64,000 nucleotides of DNA, taken from AP-15 sp963788085 (GTDB lineage: Bacteria; Pseudomonadota; Alphaproteobacteria; ATCC43930; CGMCC-115725). Position 1 is the first letter of the stretch, and each line of letters starts with the position of its first letter. A model generated the notes under the pieces. The model was not told the DNA's origin. It was given only the letters and a program-made list of their open reading frames with translations, and made no database searches. The DNA lies in assembly GCA_963788085.1 (NCBI GenBank), contig CAWBFS010000060.1, positions 1 to 64,000 on the forward strand, written 5' to 3'. This document shows positions 1 to 11,040 of this stretch, piece after piece. The position numbers and the translations under genes are program-made.

Positions 1-552
1 TCAGCACAACGCCCGTCGCTCCGCCTTCCGCGCCCACAGGCCTGGTCGCGACCAGCAGCAACGCAATGGTGGCATTGAGTTGGAACGCATCCACTGGAGC
101 AACCAGTTACAACGTGCAGCGGTCAGTGACCAGTGGGACGGGCTACACGTCCGTGGCAGCAGGCGTGACCGGCACGAGCTACAGCGACACCGGCCTGACT
201 AACGGGTAAGACCTATTACTACGTGGTTTCCGCCTCCAACTTGGGCGGAACGAGTGCCAACTCGACGGAGGCCAGCGCCACGCCGTCGGCCCCCATCGGC
301 GGCGCGGAAACGCTGCCTCCCGCCGTGGAGATGAGCGGCTCCGGCGCAAGCACCAACCTGGCGTTCACCGTGCTATCATCGGCGTTGGGACATACCTATC
401 AGTTGCAATACACCCCCAATCTCGCGATCGGCTCCTGGACAAACATCGGCTCGCCGCAGGCCGGTACGGGAACCAACCTCATCCTCGAGGTGACAATCAA
501 CCCAGCAACGGCGCCCGCCGGCTTCTACCGAATCCTGATTCAGCGGATGTAA
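1..552 (+). CDS. Fibronectin type III domain protein, C-terminal end (partial, frameshifted)
   Basis: This is the 3' end of a gene entering from the left edge. Frame 2 gives a typical FN3 repeat (ALSWNASTGATSYNVQRS, then YSDTGLTNG) and hits a TAA at 208-210. The FN3 strand continues in frame 1 as TYYYVVSASNLGG, so one extra G in the GGG at about 206-208 broke the frame. The last ~75 residues form a beta-rich tail ending in FYRILIQRM, as in large secreted Verrucomicrobiota proteins where a short tail follows FN3 repeats. It is probably part of an extracellular carbohydrate-binding or adhesive protein. The enzyme part, if any, lies outside the window. It converges on the next gene with 6 bases between the stops. 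Confidence 0.6.
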
Positions 553-558
553 CCCCTC

Positions 559-1768
559 CTACCGCCCCTCCGCCACATCCGGGTCCGGCACCAGGCATCT
601 TGCCGCAACAGCGCGGGCGATGTTCCCCATCACGCCGCCGGGCGCGGTTTTGCGCCGGTGACGGGCGATCTGGGGCTGGGCTTCCTTTAGCTCCTCGTTG
701 AGGCGCTCGACCATCCGGCGGAGAATTTCGTTATCCTGCTGGAGCTGCGTATCGTCGTGGGCGTCGCGCAGGGCGGCCACCTTCAATTGCAGGTCCGTCC
801 GCTCCCGCTTGAGCGCCTCGCGCTCCTCGGTCAGTGCCGCGATCTTCTCATGCAGCGTGGCGTGGCGTGTCTGCGTTTCCTTCGCTCTGTCTCAAATTGG
901 TCGCGTTCGGCCCGTACCTCGACGTAATCCGAAAGGTCGTGATCCTCGCTCACCAGCGCCTGGAATTTATCCCGCTGTGTCACAGCCAGGCCCAGATCGG
1001 TACGCACCTGCGCCAGCGTCGCTTTCAACTGGCTGGCTTCCGCGGCAGATTGCTCCGCCACGGACTCGGCGGCGGCCATGCTCTGCTCGGCGCGCTCCAG
1101 GTCGGTGCGCGCCCGGCCAAGGATTTGCTCCATCTCCGCGCGTTCGGCGCGCGCCTGGTTCACCGCCAGGTTCATCTCCGCCAGAGTTTCCTGCTGATGC
1201 GCGAGATTGAGGACCGCCTCGCTGCGCTCGCTCTTTACCGACTCGAGCTGCCGAGTCAGCTCGGCCGCTTCCATCTGGACCTGCGCCAGCCGGTCGTACG
1301 CGTGCTGGTAACCGGTCTCAAATTCATTGGCCCGCTTCTCAGCCGCAGCCCATTCGCCACGGGCGATGTCGAGGTCCGGCTCGAGAGCCTGGCGCCGCTG
1401 GCGCTCCTCTCGGCGAACTGGGAGGCCAGCCAGTCGCATTCCGCCCGCAGCGCGCTGATACGGTGATCCCGCTCCACGAGGGCGACGGCCTGCTCGGTCG
1501 ATTGATGTTCATTTTGCCAAAGGCGCTCCTGTGCGGACCATCGGCCGGCATCGGGAGAGGAGGGAGCCTGTGGAAGCGGGGCGGTGGCCGGCTTCTCATC
1601 TTCCGCGAGAGTTTGAAGAGACACGGGGGGAGCGGGGGGGCGGTTGGGAGTGGCGGGGATGGCTTGGAGGCAATTACAGTGGGGGCAATGAAAAGACACC
1701 CCGGCTCCACTCGCGTCAGCAACCAGCGATTGCTGACAACCGAGGCACCTGAAATGCACGCCGGCCAT
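559..1768 (-). CDS. Zinc-ribbon protein with long coiled coil, function unknown
   Basis: The chosen start gives a protein of about 400 residues that opens with a two-CxxC zinc ribbon: FRCLGCQQSLV, then FHCPHCNCLQA about 20 residues later. After a proline-rich linker (~residues 45-75), nearly all the rest is a charged heptad-type coiled coil rich in E, A, Q and R. The reading frame changes near 1395 and near 880, and the coiled coil continues perfectly across both points (for example TLHEKIAALTEEREALKRER after the second). These look like single-base errors. An in-frame ATG at 1907-1909 would add 47 residues of non-conserved character, so I prefer 1768, directly before the zinc ribbon. It runs divergently from coaD. 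No specific role can be assigned. Structural or nucleic-acid-associated proteins often have this layout. Confidence 0.6.
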
Positions 1769-1895
1769 GTATTCGGATAGAAGCAAGTTGTTGGCCTTCT
1801 CACAAGCGTAATCGGGCCACACGAAATCCCGGATTTCCCTATTTTGCCGTGTTTCTCTCTCGCCGTGATGGGACCTTGCGTCGTAGAAAAACCCG

Positions 1896-2381
1896 ATGCG
1901 CCTGGCCATTTACCCCGGAAGCTTCGACCCGATCACCAACGGACATGTGGATGTGATCGCCAGGGCCGCCAATCTTTTCGACGAGGTCATCGTCGCCGCC
2001 GCGTCCAATAATGCGAAAAAAAGTCTCTTCACCATGGAGGAACGGGTGGCGATGATCCGGGAGGTGACGGCGCGATTCCCGAATGTCAAAGTGCTTGCCT
2101 TTGAGGGCCTTCTGGTCGAATTGCCCGGCAGGCCGGCGCGGTGGCGGTGGTCCGCGGCCTGCGCGCCATCTCGGATTTTGAGTTCGAGTTCCAGATGGCC
2201 CTGATGAATCGCAAGCTGGAGCCGACTATCGAAACCGTCTTCCTGACTCCGCGCGAGGAGTACACCTATCTTTCGTCCCGGATCGTGAAGGAAATCGCCC
2301 GGCTTGGGGGGCGCCGTTGAGGCCTTTGTCCCGGAGCCGGTCGTCGAGGCGCTGCGGAAAAAGTTGAGAATTGCCGGTTAA
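1896..2381 (+). CDS. coaD: Phosphopantetheine adenylyltransferase (frameshifted)
   Basis: CoaD transfers AMP from ATP to 4'-phosphopantetheine, the penultimate step of coenzyme A synthesis in the cytoplasm. The N-terminus MRLAIYPGSFDPITNGHVDV carries the nucleotidyltransferase signature (GSFDPxTxGH). Past a missing base near 2120 the second frame gives VVRGLRAISDFEFEFQMA, MNRKL and YLSSRIVKE, which are the conserved ATP-site segments. An extra G in the G6 run near 2306 shifts the frame again before the C-terminal helix ending in LRKKLRIAG. The reconstructed length of about 160 residues matches the family. It starts a cluster of CoA, lipid and ribosome genes (DUF177, rpmF, plsX, fabH), a common bacterial neighbourhood. 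Confidence 0.9.
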
Positions 2382-2497
2382 AGGGCAGAATAGGGGCATC
2401 ATCTGGGCCGGCGAATCGCAGGAAAATCACCCTGCGACGCCCCCGGGCGGCCATTTTTCGATTATTCGCTCCATAAGTCCCTGAATTTTCTCAAGTT

Positions 2498-2957
2498 ATG
2501 AAAGTCCACATCAATCAAATCCCGGAGGAGGGACTCCACCTCGAGGGGGAGGATCCGGCGAAGATCCTGGAGCTCGACGACCCGTTGGTGAAACGCGCGC
2601 AGCGGGCCGGTGCGCTGGGCGCTGGATATCGGGATCTGCGGACGGCGGCCTCTTCGCCACGGGAAACTGGCCGTGGACCTGGGCGCTGGAATGCGTCGCG
2701 TGCCTGAAGAAGTTCACCTACCCGCTGCGGGTCGAGGATTTGCGCCTGCCAGGTGGAATTGACAGGGACCTGAAACCGTGGACTTGACAGAACCAGGTGC
2801 GGGAAGATATTTTGCTCGCCCTTCCGCCCTACCCGCACTGCGATTGGAACGGCAAAGAGTGTGCAAAGGCGCATGTCGGGAATACCGAAGCCGCTGAGAG
2901 CCCGCGGGAATACACCGGACGCCTGGGACGAACTCGATCAAACTGAAATTTAAATAA
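2498..2957 (+). CDS. YceD/DUF177 family protein (frameshifted)
   Basis: YceD (DUF177) proteins are linked to accumulation of 23S rRNA and are normally encoded immediately upstream of rpmF, as here (10 bases). The sequence starts MKVHINQIPEEGLHLEGED. After frame breaks near 2640 and 2740 it shows the family's cysteine motif LECVACLKKFTYP and later PHCDWNGKECKGAC. It closes with PDAWDELDQLKFK, matching the usual WD.LDxLK tail. The four cysteines are the family's likely metal-binding residues. At least three one-base indels are needed to read the whole protein. The identity rests on the cysteine motif, the tail and the fixed position before rpmF. Confidence 0.8.
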
Positions 2958-2967
2958 CCAACTAACC

Positions 2968-3152
2968 ATGGGAGTCCCAAAACGCAAAATCTCCAAGATG
3001 CGCCTGCGCACGCGCAAGGCCGCCAACCGCTTTCACGCCGCCCAGCTGGGCAAGTGCGCCCAGTGCGGCAGCCGCATTCCGGCCCACACCGGCCTGCCCC
3101 TCCTGCGGATATTACCGTGGCCGGCAGGTGCTGACCATCGAGGCCGCTCTAG
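2968..3152 (+). CDS. rpmF: 50S ribosomal protein L32
   Basis: L32 is a small zinc-binding protein of the large ribosomal subunit. MGVPKRKISKMRLRTRKAAN is the hallmark basic N-terminus. The zinc ribbon is KCAQCGSRIPAHT, followed after a frame break near 3093 by CPSCGYYRGRQVLTIEAA. Reading both frames together gives about 60 residues, the normal size. The exact stop is uncertain. The best fit is the TAG at 3150-3152, which needs one more base deleted. Without that deletion the frame stays open to 3241. It lies between DUF177 and plsX, the usual place. Confidence 0.88.
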
Positions 3153-3263
3153 GCGTCCCATTTGCTTTCGCCTGCCAGCCGCCCCGCTTTGTCGGCCCGG
3201 GCGGCTGGCTGCTTTTTACACTGTGCCCGGGAACGGTTTAATCCCGGTGCCCGAAATGCGCCC

Positions 3264-4313
3264 ATGAAGATCGCTCTCGATGCCATGGGCCGACGATTAC
3301 GCGCCCAAGAACACCATCGCGGGCGCCGTCCTGGCGTTGCGCGAATACCGCAAATCACCAAGCTCTATCTCGTCGGCGACACGGAGCAGATCAAGGCGAG
3401 CTGGCTCAAACAGCATGGTTGCACGGATCCGCGCATCGAGATCGTCCACGCCTCGCAGGTGGTGGAGATGAGCGACAGCGCGGATCGATGCGGTGCGGAG
3501 GAAGAAGGACTCCTCGGTCAGCCGCGCGGTGGACCTGGTCAAAAACGGCGACGCCGAGGCGATCGTGAGCGCCGGGCAATACCGGCGCGGCCGTGGCGGC
3601 CACGACCATCAAGCTGCGCATGCTGCCGGGCATCGAGCGCCCGGCATCGCCGCGGTCATGCCCGACCGAGAACAACGTCTTTGTCCTCATCGACGCCGGG
3701 GCCAATCGTCGACTCCGACGGCCGCATGCACCTGCTGCAATACGCGATCATGGGCTCGGTCTATTCGCGGGCAGGTGCTCAAGCACAAGAATCCGGTCGT
3801 CGGCCTGATGACCATCGGCACGGAGGAATGTCAAGGGCAAGCGAATTGACCAAGGAGGCCTACAAGCTGCTCAAGGAGAGCGGCCTCAATTTCCTCGGCA
3901 ACGTCGAGGGGCACGATCTGTTCAAGAAGCCGGTCGACGTGGTGGTCTGCGACGGCTTTGTCGGCAACGTGGTGCTGAAGACGTCCGAGGCCTGGCCGAC
4001 GCGATTTTCGCCTGGCTCAAGCGCGAGCTGAAGAAGAACCCGCGTCCGCAGGCCGGCGCGTTGCTGGCCAAGGAGGCCTTCTAGGCCATCCGCCAAAGAC
4101 CAACGCCGAGGAATACGGCGGCATGCCGTTGCTCGGCGTCAATGGCATCTGCATCAAGGCGCACGGCAACTCGCTCGCCCAAGGCGATCAAGAATGCCAT
4201 CCGGGTCGCGCGGGAAGCCGTGACTCAGCAAGGTCAATCCGCAGTATCGTCGCGGAAATCAACAATACCATGACACGATCCAGCCCAAGCCCGCGACTCC
4301 GGAAACCGCCTAA
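3264..4313 (+). CDS. plsX: Phosphate acyltransferase PlsX (heavily frameshifted)
   Basis: PlsX makes acyl-phosphate from acyl-ACP, the first committed step feeding PlsY in phospholipid synthesis, at the inner face of the membrane. It starts MKIALDAMG, then DYAPKNTIAGAVLALREY, both typical. Later blocks in alternating frames include IVSAGNTGA-like sequence near 3570, NNVFVLIDAGAN, and then an uninterrupted C-terminal half with LLKESGLNFLGNVEG and DVVVCDGFVGNVVLKTSEG. GMPLLGVNGICIKAHGNS lies near 4123-4175. At least eight one-base indels are needed, the densest damage in the window. The 350-residue total fits the family. The end overlaps the proposed fabH start by 44 bases. Confidence 0.88.
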
Positions 4314-5310
4314 GCGCACCGTCTCGATCATCGCCACCGGCGCTTATCTGCCCGAGCGCGTGCTCGACCAACGCCGACCTCGAGAAGATGGTCGAGACGA
4401 CGCGACGAGTGGATCGTCAGCCGCACGGCATCCGCGAGCGGCGCATCGCCGCGGAGGACGAATTCACCACCGACATGGCGGCCAAGGCCGCGCAGCAGGC
4501 GCATCGAGCATGGGCGGCATCGACGCCGCAGGAGATCGACCTGATCATCGTGGCCACCGTCACGCCGGACATGTTGTTCCCCTCCACGGCCTGCTTCGTG
4601 CAGCACAAGATCGGCGCGACGCACGCGGCGTGCTTCGACGTCAGCGCGGCCTGCTCCGGCTTTCTCTACGCGCATCGAGATCGCCGCAGCAATTCATCAC
4701 CGCCGGCGCCTACGAGACCGTCCTGGTCATCGGCGCGGACAAGCTTTCCTCCATCGTGAACTGGAAGGACCGCAACACCTGCGTGCTCTTCGGCGACGGC
4801 GCCGGCGCCGGCGATCCTGCGGCACCGCGCCGGCTCGCCACGGCGTGCATCAGCACCTACATGGGCGCGACGGCGCGCAGACGAGCATCCTTTCCATGCC
4901 CGGCGGCGGCTGCCGTATTCCGATCACGCCGGAGAACGCTCGACGCAGCGGCTGCAATATCATCCAGATGACGGCAAGGAGATCTACAAGTACGCGGTCA
5001 CCGCGATGAATCGACTGCGGCGCAACAAGGCGCTCGAGAAGGCCGGGCGTCAAAGCCGGAGCAGACCTCGCCTGGATCATTCCGCACCAGGCGAATCTCC
5101 GCATCATCGATGCCGTGGCCGCAGCGCATGAACGTGCGGCATCGAGCATTTCGTGATGAACCTCGACCGCTACGGCAACACCGCGCCGGCGTGCGTGGCC
5201 ATCGCGCTGCGACGAGGCGAACCGCACCGGGCGGATGAAGCTCGGCGACTACGTGCTGCTGGTCGTCTTCGGCGGCGGCCTGACCTGGGCCAGCCGTGGT
5301 GCAGTGGTAA
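4270..5310 (+). CDS. fabH: Beta-ketoacyl-ACP synthase III (frameshifted)
   Basis: FabH condenses acetyl-CoA with malonyl-ACP to start fatty acid synthesis. SIIATGAYLPERVL and, after a shift, EWIVSRTGIRERRI are the standard N-terminal blocks. FDVSAACSGFLYA contains the catalytic Cys, and VLVIGADKLSSIVNWKDRN and CVLFGDGAGA follow in frame. The catalytic His and Asn regions are only partly legible, in shifted frames near 5085-5170 (IPHQANLRIID, then NLDRYGNTA). It ends in FGGGLTWAS and a TAA at 5308-5310. The start is the ATG at 4270, because the lysine/arginine-rich stretch before TVSIIATG is short. At least seven indels are present. Its position directly behind plsX is the usual one. Confidence 0.88.
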
Positions 5311-5455
5311 TCGGCCATTTTCCAGCCGCGGCGCATCCCGGCTGAATGCCCGCTTCCCTTCTGCCATTCCGCATTCCGCACTCCACAGTTTGCCCTTTGA
5401 CATGCACCCCGCCACACGGAGAATACCCGCAGCCTCCCCGTTCCCACTTCCCTGA

Positions 5456-6299
5456 ATGCTGACCGATACCCACGCCCATCTCGACTACCCGGATTTCCAG
5501 CCGACTTCCCCGGGTGCTGCGCCGGGCGGAGGAGGCCGGCGTCACGCGGATGATCAGCATCGGCACCTCGCTCGAAGGCAGCCGCCGGGCGGTCGCGCAT
5601 GGCGGAGATCTGATCGCGCAGTTTTTGCGGTCGCCGGCGTGCATCCGACACCTCGGCGGCCGATGCGGCGGAGGATGTCATCAGAAGGAATTGCGGGACC
5701 TGGCGCGCCATCCGCGCGTGGTGGCGATCGGCGAAGCCGGGCTGGATTACCATCGCCTGCCCAGCGCCTCCGCGCCGAGCCGGCGGCGCATTTCCGATGC
5801 GACCGACATACAAGGCGGCGCCAGGCGCGGCTCTTCCGCCAGCAACTCGAGGTGGCGGCGGAGCTCGGCCTCAACGTGGTCATCCACCAGCGGGACGCCT
5901 GGGAGGATACGCTGGAAATCCTGCGGCATTACACCGGGACGCGTGCGCGGGGTGTATCCATTGCTTCGGCAACTCGTTTGAACAAGCGCACGAAGTGCAT
6001 CGCGTCTAGGGCATATGGTTTCCTTCACGGGCATCGTGACTTTCAAGAACGCCCCGCTGGTGCATGATTGCGCGACGCGGATCGGCGCCGAGCACTTCAT
6101 GGTCGAGACGGATTGCCCCTACCTCGCGCCCGTGCCGCATCCGGGGAAGCGCTGCGAGCCGGCCTACACGCGGCTGGTGGCGGAGCGAATCGCCAGCCTG
6201 CGCGGGACGACCCTCGATGAGGTGGCGGCGCGGACAACGGACAACGCGGACCAATTTTTCAGGTTCAACCGGACCGCCGCGGTCCATAAGGCGGAATGA
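5456..6299 (+). CDS. tatD: TatD family metal-dependent DNase (frameshifted)
   Basis: TatD-family hydrolases are TIM-barrel, metal-dependent deoxyribonucleases of the amidohydrolase type. The first metal motif is seen in MLTDTHAHLDYPDF (HxH). VFAVAGVHPTP (frame-joined), VVAIGEAGLDYHRLP, VVIHQRDAWEDTLEIL and HFMVETDCPYLAP are the other family blocks, the last giving the late Asp ligand. Four or five indels break the gene between 5500 and 6010. The final ~95 residues from 6015 are uninterrupted. Length after repair is ~280 residues, slightly above the usual 255-265. The stop overlaps the next start by ATGA, suggesting translational coupling with the large polysaccharide protein. The gene name is by family only. 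Confidence 0.85.
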
Positions 6300-9200
6300 G
6301 TCGATCCCCTGATCACGCCGAAAACACGCCGCCGTTCGTTTTCCACGACCCCAGGGCCGGCGCTGGCCGCGGCTGCGGCGCGCTGCTGGTGCTGCTGGGC
6401 GTTTGTCTTCCTGGGCAATTGTGCTTTTCGTGCAGGCGCTGCTCGTCCAGCCGCAACTGCGGCTGCCCGCCTCCGTCGCGCAAGCTCAAGGGGCAGCTCA
6501 CGGCGCTCCAGCAGCAGACGCGCCGACACCAGAGCGCGCCGCAAAAGGCGACCGACGAGTCGTGGCTGAAGTTTTACCCGAAGACCGCGGCGGGCCAGGA
6601 GCGGATCGCGAAACTGCGGGAATTGATCCACCCGAAGCCGGAGAAGTTCTCCGAAATCCGGCTCGGCTTCTACGCGAACTGGGACGAGAACTCCTACAGC
6701 TCGCTCGAAGAGCATGCCGACCAGCTGACCCATGTCTGCCCGGAATGGGTCGACGCTGACCGACGGCCTCGGCACGTTGCGCGTGGACGAGGATCGTGCG
6801 GGTCGAGCGCCTGGCGCGGCCAAGGGGCTGGTGCTGATGCCGTTGCTGACCAACCTGGTGGACGAGCCTGGCAGCCGGAGGCGGTGGAAGGTCTGGCGAT
6901 GGGACCGGACGACCGGCAAGAATCAATTCGTGGTGAACCTGCTCTCGCAGCTCGAGGCGGCAAAGGCGGGCGGGGTGGTGGTGGACTGGGAGGAACTGGA
7001 TCCCGGCGACAAGAAGGAGATCACCGATCTGCTGATCAAGATGGCGGACGCGCTGCACGCGGTGGACAAGGAACTGTGGGTGATGGTCCAGATGGGCGAT
7101 GAATTCAACACGCTGCGACCTCGACCGGCTGGCCGAACACGCGGACCATTACATCGCGATGCTTTATGACGAGACCTCGGACATCGATCCGCCGGGGCCC
7201 ATCGCCTCGCAGGACTGGTTCGAGGGCTGGCTGCACGTGCTCGCGGGCTACGGCGAGCCGGACCTGTGGATCGGCGGGCATCGGCGCCTACGGCTACGAC
7301 TGGACCGACGGGGCGAAGCGGGCGGAGACGATCTCCTTTGCCGATGCGATGAGCCGGGCCAGCTACTCCGGCTTGCAGCGGGTCGACTCCCAGGCGCCGA
7401 TGTACAACCCGATCTATCTCCTACCAGGAGCCGCAGAAGGATCACACCGTCTGCTTCCTGGACGCGATCACGTTTTTGAATCAATTGCGCGCCGTGCGCG
7501 CGGCGGACTGGGCGGCATCGCCATCGCCCGGCTGGGCCGGGGATCCGCAGATCTGGGACGTGCTGGCGATGAAGGACACCGAGCACGCGGCGACCGGCGG
7601 AATCCGCGAAGCTCAACCACATGGATGCCTCCGACACGATCACCAACGTGGGCCAGGGGAAATCGTGACCGTGGACGACACCCGCGCAGACGGGGAGCGG
7701 ACGGTGACGCTCGAGAAGAACGGGCGCTATCCGTCGGCCTACAGCTCGGACTTCCCCACCTTCCCCAGCCTTTACCACCAAGGCGCGGGCGGCGAGCACG
7801 AGGTGGCGCTCACCTTCGACGACGGGCCCGACCCGAAATGGACGCCGATGATCCTGGACATCCTCAAGAAGTACTAACGTCAAGGCGACGTTCTTCCTCG
7901 TCGGCAGCCAGGCGGAGCAATACCCCGGACCTGGTCAAGCGCATCGTGGCCGAGGGGCACCTGGTGGGCAATCACACCTACACGCACGCGAATCTCGCGG
8001 TGATCCCGGCGAAGCAGGTGCAGATCGAGCTGAACGCCACGCAGCGGCTCATCGAGAGCATCACCGGGCGCTCGACGACGCTCTTCCGCCCGCCCTACAA
8101 CGCCGATTCCCAGCCCGACCGACCTCGCCGAACTGGCGCCGCTCAAGCAGGTGCAGGACGATCTCGGCTATCTCGATCGTGCTGGAGAACATCGATCCGG
8201 AGGATTGGGCGCGGCCCGGGCGCCGATGTGATCGTCGAGCGGATCAAGGAACTGCGGCAGGAGGGCAGCCTGATCCTGCTCCACGATGCCGGCGGCAACC
8301 GGCAGCAGACCGTCGAGGCCCTGCCGCAGATCATCGATTGGCTGCAAACGCGCGGCGATCAGCATCGTCCGCTCAGCGAACTGCTCAAATCCCGCGCGAT
8401 GACCTGATGCCGCTGGTCAGGGGCGACGCGGACCGGTTGACCGCTGGTGACCGGCAGCGGCTTCCGCATCTGGCATTTCATCGTCGAGTTTTGCTGGGCG
8501 TTCATGATCGCGGCGACGGGGCTCATCGTGCTGCGCACGATCATCGTGGCGGTGCTGGCTCGCCAGGCATTACCGGCGGGTGCGCCGGCTGGCTGGCCGG
8601 GCCGCCCTACACGCCGCCGCTCAGCGTGATCATCGCCGCTTACAACGAGGAGAAAGTCATCGCGGCCACCTTGCGCGCGGTGCACGGATACCGCCTACGC
8701 CGGCGAGTTCGAGGTGGTGGTGGTGGATGACGGCTCGAAGGACCAGACCGTGCGGCGAGATCGAGAAGGCGGCGTTCATCAACCGGCGCATCCGGCTGGT
8801 CAAGCAGCCGAACGGCGGCAAGTCCGAGGCGCTGCGGACCGGCGTGGCGGAGGCGCGGCACGACACGCTGGTCTTCCTGGACGCCGATACGCATTTTGAC
8901 CGCGAGACCTTCGATGCGCTGGTCAAGCCGCTGAGCGACCCGAAGGTGGGCGCGGTCTCCGGCCACGCGAAGGTGGGGAACCTGCGGACGTTCATCGCGC
9001 GGTGCCAGTCGCTCGAGTACATCTGCGGGTTCAATCTCGACCGCCGCGCTTACGCGCAATGGAATTGCATCACGGTGGTGCCGGGCGCGGTGAGCGCGAT
9101 TCGCCGGCAGGCGCTCGATGACGCGGGCGGCTTCTGCCTGGATACGCTGGCGGAGGATACGGACCTGACGCTCTGCCTCCACAAGCAGCGGCTACCGCGT

Positions 9201-9694
9201 GGAATACGCGCCGGACGCCACTGGCCTGGACGGAGGCGCCGGAAGGGCCGATCCCGCTGATGCGGCAGCGGTTCCGCTGGGCCTTCGGCACTCTGCAATG
9301 CCTCTGGAAACACCGCGACCTGGTCTTCAACCCGCAATACGGCGCGCTCGGCTGGTTCTCGCTGCCGAGCGTCTGGTTTTTCCAGATCGTCCTCGTCGCG
9401 CTGACGCCGGTGGTGGACGGGCTGCTGGTCATCTCGCTGATCCTCGGCGGATGGTCGGCGATGTGGTCGTATGTGCTGATTTTCCTGCTGATGGATTTGA
9501 TGCTGGCCTTCCTGGCCTGCGGGCTGGACGGGGAAAAATTGCGCAAGGCATGGACCATCCTGCCGATGCGCATCATTTACCGCCCGATGTTGAGCTGGGT
9601 GATCTGGAGGGCGCTCTACCGGGCCTTCAAGGGCGCATGGGTCACATGGGGCAAACTGGAGCGCACCGCCTCCATGCCGGTGCGCGTGGGATGA
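6296..9694 (+). CDS. Trifunctional polysaccharide protein: GH18-like, NodB deacetylase, GT2 glycosyltransferase
   Basis: After repair of about a dozen indels this is one protein of ~1,125 residues. An N-terminal membrane helix (6390-6450) precedes a GH18-type barrel with the catalytic signature GVVVDWEELDP near 6975. It then has a NodB-type deacetylase with LTFDDGPDPKW (7813), GNHTYTH (7968) and LFRPPYNAD (8083). The linker RDDLMPLV leads without a stop into a second membrane helix (8467-8560). A GT2 domain follows with LSVIIAAYNEEKV, VVVVDDGSKDQT, FLDADTHFD, LAEDTDLTLCLHKQ and the processive QRFRW motif (9262), then four or five membrane helices. The architecture is known for proteins that build and trim beta-linked amino-sugar polymers (chitin- or PNAG-like). 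Substrate here is inference. It lies directly before a GH26-like hydrolase. Confidence 0.85.
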
Positions 9695-11009
9695 GCGATC
9701 GCGAACGCTGACTCGTGGCTGCCGCGACGTGCGCCGCGCGTCGCGGCTGCTGCTGGCGGCGCATCGTGCACGAAGCCGCCGCCCCCGCGGACATGGGCCG
9801 GAGAAGCTGCTGGTGCCCGAGCACGGAGCGTACACCGGCGCCTTCATCGACTTTGGCGATACCGAGGACGACGTGACGCGTCGAGAACATCGAGGGCTTC
9901 GAGAAGCTCGTGGGCAAACACCAGGCGATCATCGCCTCGTCCAGCTATTGGGGTGAGCAATCGTTCCCGACTGCGAACCTGGAAATCATCTGGCGGCACG
10001 GCTCGGTTCCGCTGCTTTTCTGGTCGCCATGGGACCGGCCCGTACGATGAAGACCAGGGGCCGGACAAGTTTTCCCTGGCGAACATCGCCGCCGGCAAAT
10101 GGGACGCTTACATCGATCACTGGGCGCGACGCGGCGAAGGCGTTCGGGCATCCGATCATGGTCTCCTTTGCCAATGAGATGAACGGCGCAATGGTTCCCG
10201 TGGTCCGGGATGTTCTATGGCGAGGACAAGAAGTCCCGAACAGACCCGATACGCGGGCCGGAGTATGAGATGAATGGGTGCCGTGGGTAGTTTACCCGAG
10301 GATGCGAGAGGCCCGAATGCGTGGGCCGGATCCTCGGACGTCGCCGAGCATACTCTCGCTGGCGGCGACATCTGCCGGACACCGGCGCCCAGATTCCTCG
10401 AAGGCTCCTACCACGCATGGTGGCTGGACCTCGGCTACCCCAGATACGTCGCGCCGGAGGTCTTCAAGGCGGCCTACCGCCGCGTGGTGGACCGGGTGCG
10501 CGCGCGCGGCGCGACGAATGTCATCTGGGTGTTCCATTTCATGAATTACTCGATGCCGCAGGAGGAATGGAACCTGATCGTGCAATCTATTACCCCGGGC
10601 TCGAAATATGTCGATTGGCTCGGCATGTCCGTGTACGGCCAGCAATACGTCGAGGATAACTGGTCGCCCTTCGAGCCGCTGCTGGACTGGCCCTACACGG
10701 AGATCACGCGGATCGATCCCACAAGCCGGTCATGCTGGCGGAATGGGGCATCGGCGAGTTCCCGCAATTCGGCAGCAAGTCCGGCTTCATCAAGGAAGCG
10801 TTCAAGAGATGAAGAAAGTATCCGAAGCTCAAGGCCGCGGTCTTCTGGAACGAGCGCTGGCAGAACGAGCCGTCGGAAGACGCAGACGGCACTTACCAGA
10901 CGGAAGCTACAGCAACCTGCGGGTGAATTCCTCCCCGGAAGCGCTGGCGGCCTACCGGAAGGGCGTCGGCGAGCCGTTCTGGCTGGGCCGCCCTATCATC
11001 GGACACTGA
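9691..11009 (+). CDS. GH26-like glycoside hydrolase (frameshifted)
   Basis: GH26 enzymes are (beta/alpha)8 retaining beta-mannanases and related endo-glycanases. The acid/base region MVSFANEMNGAWFPW (frame-joined, 10159-10205) matches the family's HEMNGxWxPW motif with its catalytic Glu. VIWVFHFMN (10520) and KPVMLAEWGIGEFP (10730, frame-joined) give the later barrel strands and the nucleophile Glu. An insertion of ~45 residues between 10265 and 10400 separates these and may be a natural loop. Seven or more indels are present, and the N-terminal ~25 residues, probably a signal peptide, are scrambled. Its ATG overlaps the stop of the GT2 fusion (ATGA), so the two are probably one operon. Trimming or releasing the exported polymer is an inference. 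Confidence 0.7.
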
Positions 11010-11040
11010 GCGCCGGTTGGCGGATGGACGGCTTGGTTTT

